Of a stretch of DNA of 64,000 nt, positions 53,232-64,000 are shown piece after piece (position 1 is the stretch's first letter; each line of letters opens with the position of its first letter). Under the pieces are notes generated by a model. It was not told the origin of the DNA, did no database searches, and saw nothing but the letters and a program-made list of their open reading frames with translations. The DNA comes from Isoetes taiwanensis (lineage: Eukaryota > Streptophyta > Lycopodiopsida > Isoetales > Isoetaceae). The position numbers were made by a program, and so were the translations under genes. The stretch spans positions 537,979 through 601,978 of the forward strand of contig JAJEKV010000102.1 in assembly GCA_021234155.1 (NCBI GenBank), in the 5' to 3' direction.

Positions 53232-55032
53232 TTACAGGCTTGATACCTTGATATCTTCCTTGTGGAGATTAAGTGGTTTAGGGACTTTTGACCAATCGCC
53301 TCCTTCTTTTTCGCAAGTCTGCTTCAGTTCCTTGACCACTCTTTGCCTTTGACATAAATCGATAGATCAACGCAATATCAAAATAATAAAAACAAGACTA
53401 TGACTAGGTCATGTACCTCCTTTTTCGTAGAAGCTCGCCCATCATCGAAGTGAGCTTCTTCCAGTTAAACGCCTTTGCTTTTTCTATCTCTGGGAAACTC
53501 TGTTTCATTTTATTTTTGACGCTCTCTATTTCGCGTTGGTCATAAGCGGAGCCACCCCCTATACCGCGGGGAGGCCATAAACGAGAGATATTATTTGTGA
53601 TCGCGTCCCTCAGTGTAGTATAAAAGACACTTCCCTCATCATCCTTCTTAGGAAGAGCGTCCCTGAAGCATAAATGGTGGGTATATAAAAGCGTGTTTAT
53701 GTCTACCGTCAATATACATATCCCGTCCCGATTAAGAACCTTTTGAGCACTTTACAATGTATTCTAAGTGAAGAGAATGAACAAAACAACAAATTTAGAT
53801 GACAAAGTACTAATATTTAAGGTTGATATCTTAAATAATATGTTCACATAACTTACATCAAAAAATTATTATTAATATGATAGTCGGCATATTCGGGCCA
53901 AATCACCCGCAGACTTACGTGTCTAAAACAAAGCGAAATGGACGCTCTTCTTCAGTGACATGTGGACGTCGTCGGGATCCTTCCCTCTCCAAGTCAGGCG
54001 ATTGACGATGTTCTTCGGATCCCGAACCCTGTGATGATCGTCGCGATCTTGAACGTAGTGAGTCTGTTGCTCCACTACTTCTTGACCTGGGAAGTAATGA
54101 GAGAATGAGCATCTTTAACATGCTGCAACCAAAGAAATGTTTGGTACGTAGTGGATATATATTTACCTGTTGAAATCTGCCTCCAAGTTCCTTGCATTAG
54201 AAAAATCTGTTCCCGTCTCTTGCCTAGAACGGGAGTCCATACTACGTCTAGCGATCTCGATATTCTCGCGAGAACGTGGAGGCCGATAATCAACACACTA
54301 TGTCGTTGGGGAATAGGAGCGGGAGGCTGCCTAACTGGCATTGGTGTCAAAGAGGCAAAATATGCTGCAATTTGGTCTCTCTCGGCGGGAGACATGTTTG
54401 CGAGGGAAGGCGGGGGAGTCAATGAGGAGTCAGCAGGCTATAACAAATATCATGCAAAAAAACAATTCATTTATTTATTATTTTATAAAAAGCTATCTTA
54501 ATACCCAAACCTGTTGGTGTAGTGACAGGTGGAGGTTGGCTTCTTCGAACATCAGCACGATTGCCCCTATCTCGTGAAGTCCTCCTCCTATTTTCTCTAA
54601 ACTCGTCCCTTTCATCTACACAACAAATTAAAACTCCATGCATAAACTCACATACCTAATTAGAGGGTAAAGGGTATAATAAAAACTATATAAATACTTT
54701 ACGCTCGCCTTCGCTATTCTCGTGACGATTGCGATTACCTCTATTCATCGCCGAGAAAAAGAGCACACCTAGATCAAAAGAAATTGTGAGAGAAACATTT
54801 GATAACCATGAATGATATTGGTTGCAATAATAGAATGATACTTACAAACCATACAGATGAAAATAGTATTTTCATGGTTCAAATGTGCCACCAATGAGCC
54901 CCTGGGCAGACTTACTGCAGTCTTGACCGTCTTGACTGGGGGCGGAGGGGGAGACGCATAACGCCATGAATATTGCATCAGCAGAAAGAGGGCCACAATG
55001 AGGAAGACCGCTAAGAATTGAGCCTCCGCCAT
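53232..55032 (-). CDS. Seven-exon gene, membrane-anchored Arg/Ser-rich protein, unknown
   Basis: Exons read down the minus strand: 54846-55032 (ATG; MAEAQFLAVFLIVALFLLMQ, a signal anchor), 54703-54768, 54511-54615, 54167-54437, 53919-54086, 53417-53739 and 53232-53346 (TAA). Donors are good (GTAAGT, GTAAAG, GTTTGG, GTAAAT, GTAAGT, GTACAT), and pyrimidine-rich acceptors precede most exons. Exons 1-3 join in frame (HENSEGE, HERDEFRENRRRTSRDRGNR, SQPPPVTTPT). Exon 4 needs a one-base shift between its two halves (SPAERDQIAAYFASLTPMP; YRPPRSRENIEIARRSMDSR), and the exon 5-6 join is also off by one. Exon 5 is RS-rich (SLRSRSRRSSQGSGSEE). Exon 6 is a folded-looking region (LNRDGICILTVDINTLLYTH, ISRLWPPRGIGGGSAYDQRE). 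Exon 7 ends EGGDWSKVPKPLNLHKEDIK. About 410 residues. I do not recognise the family. Confidence 0.4.
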
Positions 55033-55179
55033 GACTATATATATTAATTTGAACATAACGAGAATTAGCGAGAGAAAAGCTTTGAACAAGTGTCTTTGAA
55101 TAAATACCTAAATTTATATTCTTATCTTCTTATTTATATTAGAAAAGTATCTCGTATATATGTATGGGGTGCATATCAA

Positions 55180-55470
55180 ACTCTAGGTTGCCATATTATC
55201 AGGCCATGTATCATGTCATACACCAAACCCTAAATTATCCCACGTGGCATTTTAGTGCCACATCATGAAACCCCACGTTGCGTGTGGCACATCATCAAAC
55301 CCTAGGTTGTGTCACGTCGCGACTTCCTATTGCCACATCATAATAAGTGCCATGTCATCAAACCCTAGCTTAGCGTGTGCCACATCATCAAACCCTAGAT
55401 TGTGCCACATGGCATTTACAATCTAGGGTTTGATGATGTAGCACACAAAACCTAGGGTTTGACGTCTGTA
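55180..55470. repeat. CATCATCAAACCCTAG repeat region
   Basis: CACATCATCAAACCCTAG-type units recur about five times directly and twice inverted, mixed with GTGCCACAT. AAACCCTA is also the plant telomere-repeat or telo-box core, but the flanking bases make this a different, non-telomeric repeat. Confidence 0.7.
55383..55438. repeat. Perfect 21-bp stem, 14-base loop
   Basis: 55383-55403 (CATCATCAAACCCTAGATTG plus T) is the exact reverse complement of 55418-55438. Loop GCCACATGGCATTT. It arises from one direct and one inverted copy of the surrounding repeat. Confidence 0.85.
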
Positions 55471-55704
55471 GCGACACTTTATCTACAAGTTATGATTAAT
55501 AATTTATTTACCATTAATAATAATTTTTTTGATTAATAAATTACTTTTTTCATTAGTAATTTTGAATAAAAAACATTTATTGGTTGCAACAAGCCTCAAA
55601 TAGGAAGACAAAATTATATTAATCACTTCTTGCAAGCATTTAACAGTAGCTTAGCCATCTCAAGTGGATCACCACACTTCATATGTCGTCTCTCTCTCTC
55701 ACAA

Positions 55705-57143
55705 CTATATCAGAAGAAAGCCCTGCTGTTTTGAACACATCGACGACCTTGGCGAGCAATAGATGGGCGATCCACGGCACCGCTCTCTATCCATCATCAT
55801 TTGGACCTTCATATGTTGGATGATGTCCAATGTGCTAGAGTATCGGTCGGTTGGGTTTATCTCAACACACAACCCCATAAGCCGCATTGCCTGGACAAAA
55901 TCAAGGAGCATCTCGTAAATGTAGCCCAAGGAATATATGTCAGATATCTCATGCCCCCATGATGCTTGGTCATCTGATGATGATGTAAAAACTCTCTTCT
56001 CCCACCAAGGATATCGCACCGTTCCATCTTGTAGTGTATAACGGCTCTTCAATTTGGGCATTCGCTCCTTGCAAAAAAAATGGAGGGCCGTGTCCCAATC
56101 ACCAATAGCCACCCACACATTTGTAAGGGAGTCATCAAAATGGAGTTTGACCCTTTTGCAATTGAGCTTTGTGTGTGTCCAACCTGGAGCGTGGATGGCA
56201 TAGACTCCTTCTGCAAGAGCGAGAGCTATTTCTGGGACGTACTTATACACGAGTCTCATTTTGGCTTTCCACTCCACACTTCCCTTCTTGGAGCACTATG
56301 CATTGCATTTGACCATCTCCTATAAGAAGAGAATTGGCTCGGAAGATGGTCAAGTAATTCTGCAAAGGTTCCTCCATTCATGAATGGCAAGACTACCATT
56401 GGTCCCTGTGGCTCATCTCCACAAAAGACCTCAGGGGCAAGTCCAAGGGGTGTGGCCAATGCTGGACTTGGGCTCTTGAAACGGATATACTTGTCAGCCA
56501 ACAACCATGATGCAGCTCTATCTTGGCCTCTCCACACAATGCCAGTATAATAATCATCTTGATTAAAGTACAGGGTTCCCAAGATCTGGATTTGGTATAT
56601 CTGGCAGTCTTGTTTACTACCAATGCACTTTACAACTCCAACAGCATCCACAGGAATGCTGTCAATAAATGCAGCACATTTATCATGAGCATGTAATGAT
56701 AATCTAGCCCCTGCACCAATAGAGCTCCCACCATGGATAAGACTATCTAACTCCTTCACCTGTTCAGAATTGAGACTGCTACTGGCCATCTTGTGATCTT
56801 TGCGTCGGACCTTTGCACTTCGCCACGAATTAGCCCATCGTCCCACGTATGCCTCAGCATAGGGGCTCATAAGTGGCACTTTATACTTAAGTAGCATCCT
56901 CAATTCTGGCTCAGGATTGCAAACCCAAGACTTTAAGTTCTTTCTCATCATATCTTCCAACTCAGACTCATGCTCTGGCCACCTCCCACATAATTCAGAC
57001 CGACATTCTTTCTCAACTGATGCTACAAAACGGTTAATTCGATCATCAGTTTGCATATGTCGTTCCGGGTCGGTCTGTGCGCATATTTGATTGATGAGGA
57101 TGCGCCTAATTTCACTAAGCATCTCTGTCCTTACTGAGGCCAT
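55705..57143 (-). pseudogene. Protein-kinase-like gene (pseudokinase features), one frame break
   Basis: The ATG at 57141-57143 (MASVRTEMLSEIRRILINQ) follows a good splice acceptor at about 57152 (TTTGTTTGTAG), so a 5'-UTR intron is likely. The first 296 codons hold a helical N-terminal domain (RINRFVASVEKECRSELCG, LLKYKVPLMSPYAEAYVGRW) and a kinase N-lobe with a hinge (GPMVVLPFMNGGTFAELLD). Near 56262 a one-base shift is needed to continue as VEWKAKMRLVYKYVPEIALA. The C-lobe has HTKLNCKRVKL where kinases have HRDLKPENV, so the catalytic Asp is absent. It also has GDWD for DFG, SDIYSLGYIYEMLLD for the DxWSxG helix, and NPTDRYSS near the end. It stops at 55705, giving ~479 residues. It is kinase-like with lost catalytic residues, hence probably a scaffold or a dead gene. 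If the single shift is an assembly error, it is an intact pseudokinase gene. Confidence 0.6.
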
Positions 57144-57153
57144 TTTTATGCCT

Positions 57154-57904
57154 ACAAACAAAACAAAATAATGAATACAAAAGCCAAGCATGCACAAAGT
57201 AAATGCAACATAGTACGACAATATCAAACATGTATGCAGACCATATAATCATTACTTATAACACGCACTATGGCGACTAATACCTTATCCGATCCCCCCC
57301 CAAAAGCAAGAAAAAAAGAAGAAGAAGAAACAAGAAAAACTAAATAGGTTAGATTAGGGTATTCAGACCCACGGTCAATTTACATTCGTATTACTAGTTT
57401 ATTAGTTAGCAGATAGTCCCGAAATTTAGTTAACTTTTTTAACCAAAAACACTACCTAAACTTATCTTCGCACCTTGTTCGGATTAGTTAGCAAAATTAA
57501 CTAAAAAATAACGCAATTAGAAATTAGCACTATAGAGGTCACTTTAAGTTGAGTTAATTGTGCTTATAATTTTTTATGCCTTTGGCTAACTTAACTAGAC
57601 ATGTTCGAAATACTTTAGTTAATTAGTTAAGTTATTTTTTTACCAAAGCTTTTAGTGCGAATTAGTATTACATTAAGTTAGCCTAACCTATTTTTTTTAA
57701 CTAGCACTGGTGTGAAGGGAATCATCCAGTTACTGTTAACTTAACTTAACGATAAAAATAATTAACTAAACTTGACCATGGGTGCGAATAGACCCTTACT
57801 CGGATCAAAAGCTAGATTTGGCTAGATAATAGAGGAGGCTTTGGACTGATGGAATAAGCTAGATAGACTAGATTAGATCGGGTGGATTAGGCTAGAGTAT
57901 GATT
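57154..57904. other. AT-rich upstream region of the kinase-like gene
   Basis: Rich in TTAGTTAA and GTTAACTTAACT phrases. A C8 run lies near 57296. It probably holds the first non-coding exon and promoter of the kinase-like gene, but I could not place a TATA box. Confidence 0.35.
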
Positions 57905-58460
57905 AGGACCCAACACGTGGTCCTCCCCACTCATGGTGGAGCCGACCATGCCCTTTCCCAGCCACCTCTACCTAAAAAAAAAAAAAGAAATGTGGGACTA
58001 GGGCCGAACATCCAGTCCCCCTCCACTCATGGTGGAGCCGACCATGTCCTTGCCCCCTAGCTACCTCTAGCTAAAATTGATAATAAACGTGAACTAAGGC
58101 CCAACACCGGTCCTTGGAGCCGACCATGTCCTTGCTTGGTAGCCACATCTACCTAAGAATGAGAAGAAAAGTGGACTTGGACCCGGACACCTAGTCCCTC
58201 CACGCTAAAGGTGGAGCCGACCGTGCCCTTGAACAAGCCACTACAATTTTATTTTAAACCTAAAAATAACAAAGTGGGCCGGAAGTGGACTTGAACCCGG
58301 GTACGTGGTCCTCTCCATTCTAGGTGGAGCCGACCGTGCCCTTGAACAAGCCACTCATTAACCTAGGAAACATTTATGATTGTAGTGAAAGTGGACTTCG
58401 AACCGGGTACATGGTCCTCCCACTCTAGGTGGAGCCGACCGTGCCCTTGAACAAGCCACT
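57905..58460 (-). repeat. Six ~100-bp repeats with Pol III B-box-like motif
   Basis: GGTGGAGCCGACC or a close variant marks units at about 57935, 58031, 58115, 58210, 58322 and 58429. The last units continue with GTGCCCTTGAACAAGCCACT. On the minus strand the later units contain CCGGGTTCAAGTCCAC or CCGGTTCGAAGTCCAC, close to the B-box consensus GGTTCRANNCC, preceded by TGGCTTGTTCAAGG, a weak A-box-like sequence. The units may derive from a tRNA-related SINE. Confidence 0.65.
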
Positions 58461-58599
58461 CCATCAATTGTTTTAACCTACTTAAAACTATAAAAATAAA
58501 ATGCAAGTCACGATCAACTACTTATCAAAAGAAGGACGCGTGTACAAGATCCTGTCGGGTCCAAATCGTAATAGAAAGCTGCAACAGAAGTAACAAAGC

Positions 58600-59370
58600 A
58601 TTAGAAGAATAAGAACAAAGAAGAAAAAGATCGAAGAAGAAAGAAAGGAAAAAAAGGGGGGGGATAGAAAACAAGAGATAGAAATAAAACAAGAGAAAGA
58701 AATAAGAGAATAGAAGGGAAGAAATAAGGATAGAATAGAGAAGAAATAAGAGAAGAAACAAGAAAGAATGAAGAAAAATAAGAGGAAATAAGAGAAGGGA
58801 AGGGAATAGAATGGAAGGAAGAAATAAGGGAAGGGAAAGAAAAGGATCGAATGGAAAGTGAGGAAGAAATGTGAAGAATAAGAAACAAATGAAGAATGAA
58901 GAAATGAAATTAAAAAGAATGAAGAATAAGAAATGAAAAAAATGAAGAATAAGGAAGGGAAGAGAAGAAAGAAATGAGGGAAGGGAGGGGAAAGAATGAG
59001 GAATGAGGAAATGAGAAAGAAATGAGAAAGCATGAGAAAGAAATGAGAAAGCAAGAAATGAGAAAGAATGAGGAAGAATGAGAAAGAGTGAGGAATAAAG
59101 AATGAGAAAGCATGAGGAAGAAAGAAATGAGAAAGAATGAGGAAGAAAGAATGAGAAAGATGAGAAAGAAATGAGGAAAGAAGAAATATGGGAAGAAAGA
59201 ATGAGGAAAGAATGAAGCATGGAAGAAGGAGGAAGAAATGAAGCATGAGGAAGAATGAGGAAGAAATGAAGCATGAGGAAGAAAGAAGGAGGAAGAATGA
59301 ATGAGGCATGGAAGAATGGGAAGAAAAAATCAAGAACAAAAAGAAGAGGAAGGAAAGGAAAAAAAAAAGA
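58600..59370. repeat. GA-rich tract (GAAGAAAGAATGAG)
   Basis: About 770 bp, nearly all purine with regular T, built from GAATGAGAAAGAAATGAG and GAAGCATGAGGAAGAA phrases. The long Phe/Ser/Leu-rich frames on the minus strand are artefacts. Confidence 0.9.
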
Positions 59371-59789
59371 GGAAGGTTGGGCATGCACCATTCAATCCAA
59401 AAAACCTATTCAATCTAAAAATATGATATACTAACCTTAGAATAGTTGCTTTTGGTCGATCGGGGTAGTAGCGCAGAATCGCCCAAAAAGCTCGAAGAAA
59501 GTAGGGCAAAAAAGAAGTTCCGGAAAAGCCGCCGCCAGGGTTCAAAAATTTACGAGGCGAAGATGCGAGCACTTTCATCATGGTCAATTGTTTTATTTCA
59601 AATCCAGTTAAATAGTTGGTTTGCCGTCGCATGGCGACGTCAAAACGATATTTTGTTATAACGTTATTTTTGCATCTTTTTTAATGTGATGCTCATTAAA
59701 GTTTGTCCCTAGCTTATTTGAGCCTGTGCATGCATGGAATCAATCACATTTGATTCTATTACCTCCGAAAATTGTATGGCCTAAGAATG
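59371..59789. other. Gene-free spacer
   Basis: A 100-codon minus frame at 59330-59632 starts at an ATG but has no recognisable similarity. Nothing else seen. Confidence 0.35.
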
Positions 59790-62700
59790 TCGCCCGTTCT
59801 GGGGGCAGTCGATTTGAGACGCGGCGGTTTGACGGGTTCTCCGGACCCGATCTTGGATTTTTGGTCCCGCCGGGCTGGATCCTTTAACCCGGAGGATTGA
59901 CGGTCGGATATATAGGAGAACCGAAGCTTCGAGGGTGTTCATTAGCAGTGCGGCTTCGGCCCCCAAGGGGTGGTGCGGGCAAGCGCCTCGAGAACGTTTT
60001 TGGGATCCGGTCTCTAGGGAGGGGACTCTCCCCCCCTGTTTTGGTGGCCATTCAAAGTCCTCGCCTTGTTTGACTTGGGGAAGGGTGCCAGTCATGCTTG
60101 CCCAACAACGGGCTGCCCGGACCGTTCTAACCCCAACGCTTGGGTCTGGACCTTATCCGAAAATTTTGGAAATTTTCCTGTATGCTGGTGATGACCATGG
60201 AAGCCAGCTGACCAAAAACCATAATTTAATTCCATGCCATGCATTAACTACGAATTTATGAACCATAAATGCAATAAAATGCATAACTAAAAGAGTGTGC
60301 ATCGAAAAAAGGCGAGTCTTTGACCAGGGGGGCAACAAGGCGGTGCGGACACATTAAAAAAATTTCCACTTGGAAACTATGAAGCAATCTTTCATCAAGG
60401 TACAATTGTTTCTGAGAAACAAAACCAGTTCATTACAAGTTAGTTATGCCATCCATGTCAAATAGCTTTGGGAGGCGGTCCGTTGAGAGGGGCATTCTCT
60501 CTATCCATCGCCTTGATCTTGAAAAACACAACCATCATCACAAGACCAAATGGACTGGGAGCGCCGACATTGGACCCTAAAGGGACCAAGTTTGTGGCCG
60601 TTCAGACTTCATTCTAATAGTTAGCCTCTTATTCTCAATGCAATCTTAGACCATCACTTAATAGTCCGGCGGCCTAGTACTTTAGGATTTTATTGTGAGA
60701 TGTCACGTAGACCTTCAAAAAATCAATTTATTTTAATTACAATGCGGTGTAATTTATGAATATCTCTTGCCAAGACCAAAAACGCCCCAAACTTCTACTT
60801 GCCACATCGGAGGAGGACGGCCCAAACTCCGCTCCGTCGGTTTCCCTTGCTCTCGATGAAGCTTCTCGGCCGGTCCCAAGTTTACGAGACCAAGTCTCGG
60901 CCCCAATCTTCAAACCCTTCTAGAACACGGCAGCCCCACGGGGTTTCGTTTGGAGGCACCCTATTCTCGGTTGGCGGGACCTTGCGCGTGACCAGTGGCG
61001 TGGGGGGGTGTTGGCGCGGAACCACGGACCCTAAAATCCCGGTACTTGCCTGAATTTCCTCTTCCCAAGGCCACGGGGCCGGACGGGCGACCTCCCTCTC
61101 GGGAATCATGATTTGCCTCTGCCAATGGACTCGGAACCGTCGACATTGCCCTAGGGACCAAGTTTAGGTGGCGAGAAGACCACCTTCGGCCTCCAAAAGG
61201 CGCCAAAAGCTCCTTTCCAGAACATGCAACTCACGGGTTTCGTTTGAGCCCTCTCTTGTCGTTGGCGTGGGTGTTTCTTTGTCTTTACCAAAACCTTGGG
61301 TGTTGCTCCCTAGGGTAATTTTGCCCTAAAATCCCCGGAAGTCGATTTGCCATTAGGAGCCGATGCGGCGATTAACAATGCCATTCATTTCAAATAGCTT
61401 GGGGGAGCGGTTTTGAACAAGGGCATTCTCTCTATCCATATGGAATCTTTTGAAAAACACAAGGGGCCATCATCGGAGGATCCAAATCTAGGATCCCCCA
61501 ACCTCGGATGATGGTCTTTTGGCGTCTGACGTAATCATTTATCTTCATTCTAGTAACTTTATGGAACTTTTGGATCCGCCTCTTCATTCGGACTCTCCCC
61601 CTCTTGTTTATTCTCAATGCAATCTTAGGCCAAGTTTGACTTGGGGAGCCAAGGTGCCCCTTCGGTTGATCCCATAAACTCCATTCCTTTGACCTAATAC
61701 TTCTTTGACCTAGACCTTCTCAGAAAATTCCCAAAAATTGGGCTATGTCTTTGGAGATGGATTAGGAATTCGGTGGCAAAATCAGAAATTTATTTTCGTA
61801 CAATGCATTAATTGAATTTATGAATGTCTTGCCCCTTGCAAAAATACCCCCGACTTCTACTTGCCACATCGGGAGGAGGACAGCCCAAACTCTGCTCGTC
61901 GGTTCCCCTTGCTTTCCGTATTCTCGGCCCTGACTTCTCGGCGGTCCCAGTGCAGCAGACCAAGTCTAAACCCCCAAAATGCAAACCCTTCTAGAACTGG
62001 CAACCCACGGGGTTTTACGTTTTGGAGAGCCCTCTCCTTGTCGGTTGGCGGACCTTCTTGGCAGAAGTGACTTGGCGTGGAGTGGGGTGTTGGCGCGGAG
62101 CGGACCCTAAAATCCCGGGGGCTTGCTTGCGAATTTCCTCTCCCAAGGCCAGGGGGCCGGACGGGCGACCTCCCTCTCAGGAATCGCGATTTGGCTCGCC
62201 AATGGACTCGAGAACGTCGACATTGCCACAGGGACCAAGTTTAGTGGCGAAGACCACCGACCTCAAAAGCGCCAAAGTAGCTCACTTCCATCACACTCGT
62301 AGTCAATTGGCCTAGGATGTGGATCACGGGATCTTGTCGTGGGCGTGAGTGTTTCTTTCTTTTGCAAAACCGACCTTGTAACTTGCTCCCTAGGGGTAAT
62401 TTCGCCATTAGGACGATTTGGCGGGGGTCGATTTGCCATTCTGGAGCCTCCCGGTGCCGACGACAAGACAACTGCCCGGTTTCTACAAAGTAGAGCCCTC
62501 GGGGGCGCCCAGCGGTTTGACAAGTTCTCGGACCCGATCTGGAATCTTTTGGGCCTTCCAGAGGGGCCCCTGAGCGGAGGATCCAGCGGTCGGATAGAGG
62601 CAGAGACTCGGGAGGTGGTCATTAGCGTTTGGCCCAGGGGCGGCGCGGGGAAGAGCTGCCTCGGGAACTTTTGGATCCAGCCTCTTGGGGTGGGACTCTC

Positions 62701-64000
62701 CCCTCTTGTGAGGATCCTGCAAGGTCATGGCCTCGTTTGACTTGGGGAAGGGTGCCAGCTCGGTTGCCACAGCGCGGGCTGCCCGACCGTTCTAATACTA
62801 ACCCTTTGACCTAGACCTTCTCAGAAATTAAAGAAAATTGGGCATTGTCTTTGGAGATGGATTAGGAATCCAGGTGGCAAAAATCAGAATTTATTTTTCT
62901 TACAATGCATTAATTGCGAAATTTATGAATGTCTTGCCAGCAAAAGCGCCCCGACTTCTACTTGCCACATCGGAGGAGGACAGGCCCAAACTCCCGCTCG
63001 TCGGTTCCCTTACTTTCTTGGTATTCGGCTGACTTCGGCCGGTCCCAAGTGCATGAGACCAAGTCTCGGCCCCCAAAGCGCAAACCCTTCTAGAACACGG
63101 CAGCCCCACGGGGTTTCGTTTTGGAGGCCCTCTCCTTGTCGATTCGGCGGGACCTTGGTGGCGTGGAGTGGGGGTGTTGAGCTTGGCTGCGGACCCTAAA
63201 ATCCCGGTTTGCTGCCAATTTCCCTCTCCCAAGGCCACAGGGACGGGGCCGGGCGACCTCCCCTCCGGAATCGCGATTTGGCTACGCCAATGGACTCGAG
63301 AATGTCGACATTGCCACAGGGGACCAAGTTAGTGTGGCGGAAGACCACCGAGCCTCAAGAAGCGCCAAAGTAGCTCACTTCCATCACACTCGTAGTCAAT
63401 TGGCCTAGGATGTGGATGCGGGATTTCGTGTCGTGGAGGCGTGAGTGTTTCTTTCTTTTGCAAAACCGACCTTGTAACTTGCTCCCTAGGGTAATTTAAG
63501 CCATTAGGACGATTTGGCGAGGTCGATTTGCCATTAGGAGCCTCCCGGTGCGAACGACAAGACAATTTGCGGTTTCTACAGGCGGGCCTCGGGGCGCCCA
63601 GCGGTTTGACAAGTTCTCGGACCCGATCTGGAATCTTTTAGGCCTTCGAAGAGGGGCCCTTGAGCGGAGAATCAGCGGTCGGATAGAGAATAAGGCTCCG
63701 GGAGGTGGTCGTTGGCGTCGGCCCGCGGCCCGCAGCTGCCGGGAAGAAAGCTGCCTCGGGAACTTTTGGATCAGCCTCTTGGGTGGGACTCCCCCCTCTT
63801 GTGAGGATCCTGCAGGTCACGGCCTCGTTTGACTTGGGGAAGGTGCGGTAGAGTTTTGCCACCAGCGAGGCACCGGCTAGTTCTAATGTCTGTAGCGGCC
63901 TGGACTATAGAAGTTTGAGAATTGGGGTGCGTGTGAGTGGAGATGGATTAGGAATCAGCTGGCAAAAATCCAGAATTTGTTATTTTGGTACAATGCATTA
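59790..64000 (+). repeat. ~1.1-kb tandem repeat, at least four diverged copies
   Basis: ACTTCTACTTGCCACATCGG lies at 60791, 61853 and 62954 (steps of 1062 and 1101). GGGTGTTTCTTT/GAGTGTTTCTTTC lies near 61267, 62346 and 63445. The block GTTTGACAAGTTCTCGGACC lies near 62515 and 63605, with a more diverged form near 59827. Copies differ by many single-base indels and substitutions, and the first is the most diverged. The array runs past the end of the window. Open frames inside it shift between copies, so it is not coding as a whole. Confidence 0.85.

Noticed and set aside
58518-59391. 288-codon Phe/Ser/Leu-rich open frames on the minus strand
   Set aside because: Artefact of the GA-rich repeat. 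Two overlapping frames are equally open.
59905-59920. GGATATATAGGAG resembling a plant RNA polymerase I start site, hinting at an rDNA spacer
   Set aside because: The other copies of the 1.1-kb repeat have GGATAGAGG there, and no rRNA sequence is present.
62022-63832. Several 90-133-codon frames in the 1.1-kb repeats
   Set aside because: They change frame between copies and are not conserved as protein.

Overview
The window reads as nuclear DNA of a land plant with a large, repeat-rich genome. A fern is the best guess, but this is inferred. The evidence is a PLS-type pentatricopeptide-repeat (PPR) gene, relics of plant-type genes that keep intron-like structure (CDKC-type kinase, GH27 alpha-galactosidase-like enzyme, methylesterase), a chromodomain-bearing Ty3/gypsy element, a LINE, a GHTHxDID (DUF7869-like) gene relic, and very little intact coding sequence. 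No rRNA or tRNA gene and no prokaryotic feature was seen.

Layout. 0-16 kb: a miRNA-precursor-like hairpin (235-324), the PPR gene on the minus strand (716-2626), then decayed gene fragments on the plus strand: CDKC exon 4823-4900, GH27 6950-7706 and methylesterase 14804-15240. Between them lie small tandem repeats and a 5'-truncated LINE (11.4-13.3 kb). Two more hairpins sit at 14292-14423 and 16059-16155. 16.6-20.7 kb: a 4.1-kb element with terminal inverted repeats, no recognisable transposase, and five ~68-bp palindromes. A 272-bp repeat lies in opposite orientations at 14.0 and 25.7 kb. 20.7-31.4 kb is nearly gene-free. 31.4-34.8 kb: a decayed chromovirus on the minus strand. 35-40.8 kb: an unrecognised decayed gene, plus an array of perfect palindromes built on GGCGCC and CCATGG. 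41-44.1 kb: the DUF7869-like relic on the plus strand.

45.3-50 kb is the most unusual part. Two minus-strand genes (starts at 47470 and 49407) have matching promoters: a TATAAATAG box, a CCCCCATTT element, and two copies each of a nested 62-67-bp inverted repeat containing ACGTG. The second gene starts MARTKQTAR, identical to the N-terminus of histone H3 through Arg8, and then becomes an acidic, charged, coiled-coil-like protein. Both proteins carry an LDPAEE motif, so they may be diverged copies of one system. A retropepsin fragment lies just downstream of the first gene, so a retroelement origin is possible.

50-64 kb: a CpG-rich minisatellite, a 1.8-kb almost pure purine tract, a seven-exon gene of unknown function (53232-55032), a pseudokinase-like gene with one frame break (55705-57143), six ~100-bp repeats carrying a Pol III B-box-like motif, a second purine tract, and at least four copies of a ~1.1-kb tandem repeat running off the end.

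Many coding remnants differ from an open frame by single-base shifts or single stops. Decay and consensus indel errors cannot be told apart from this sequence alone.
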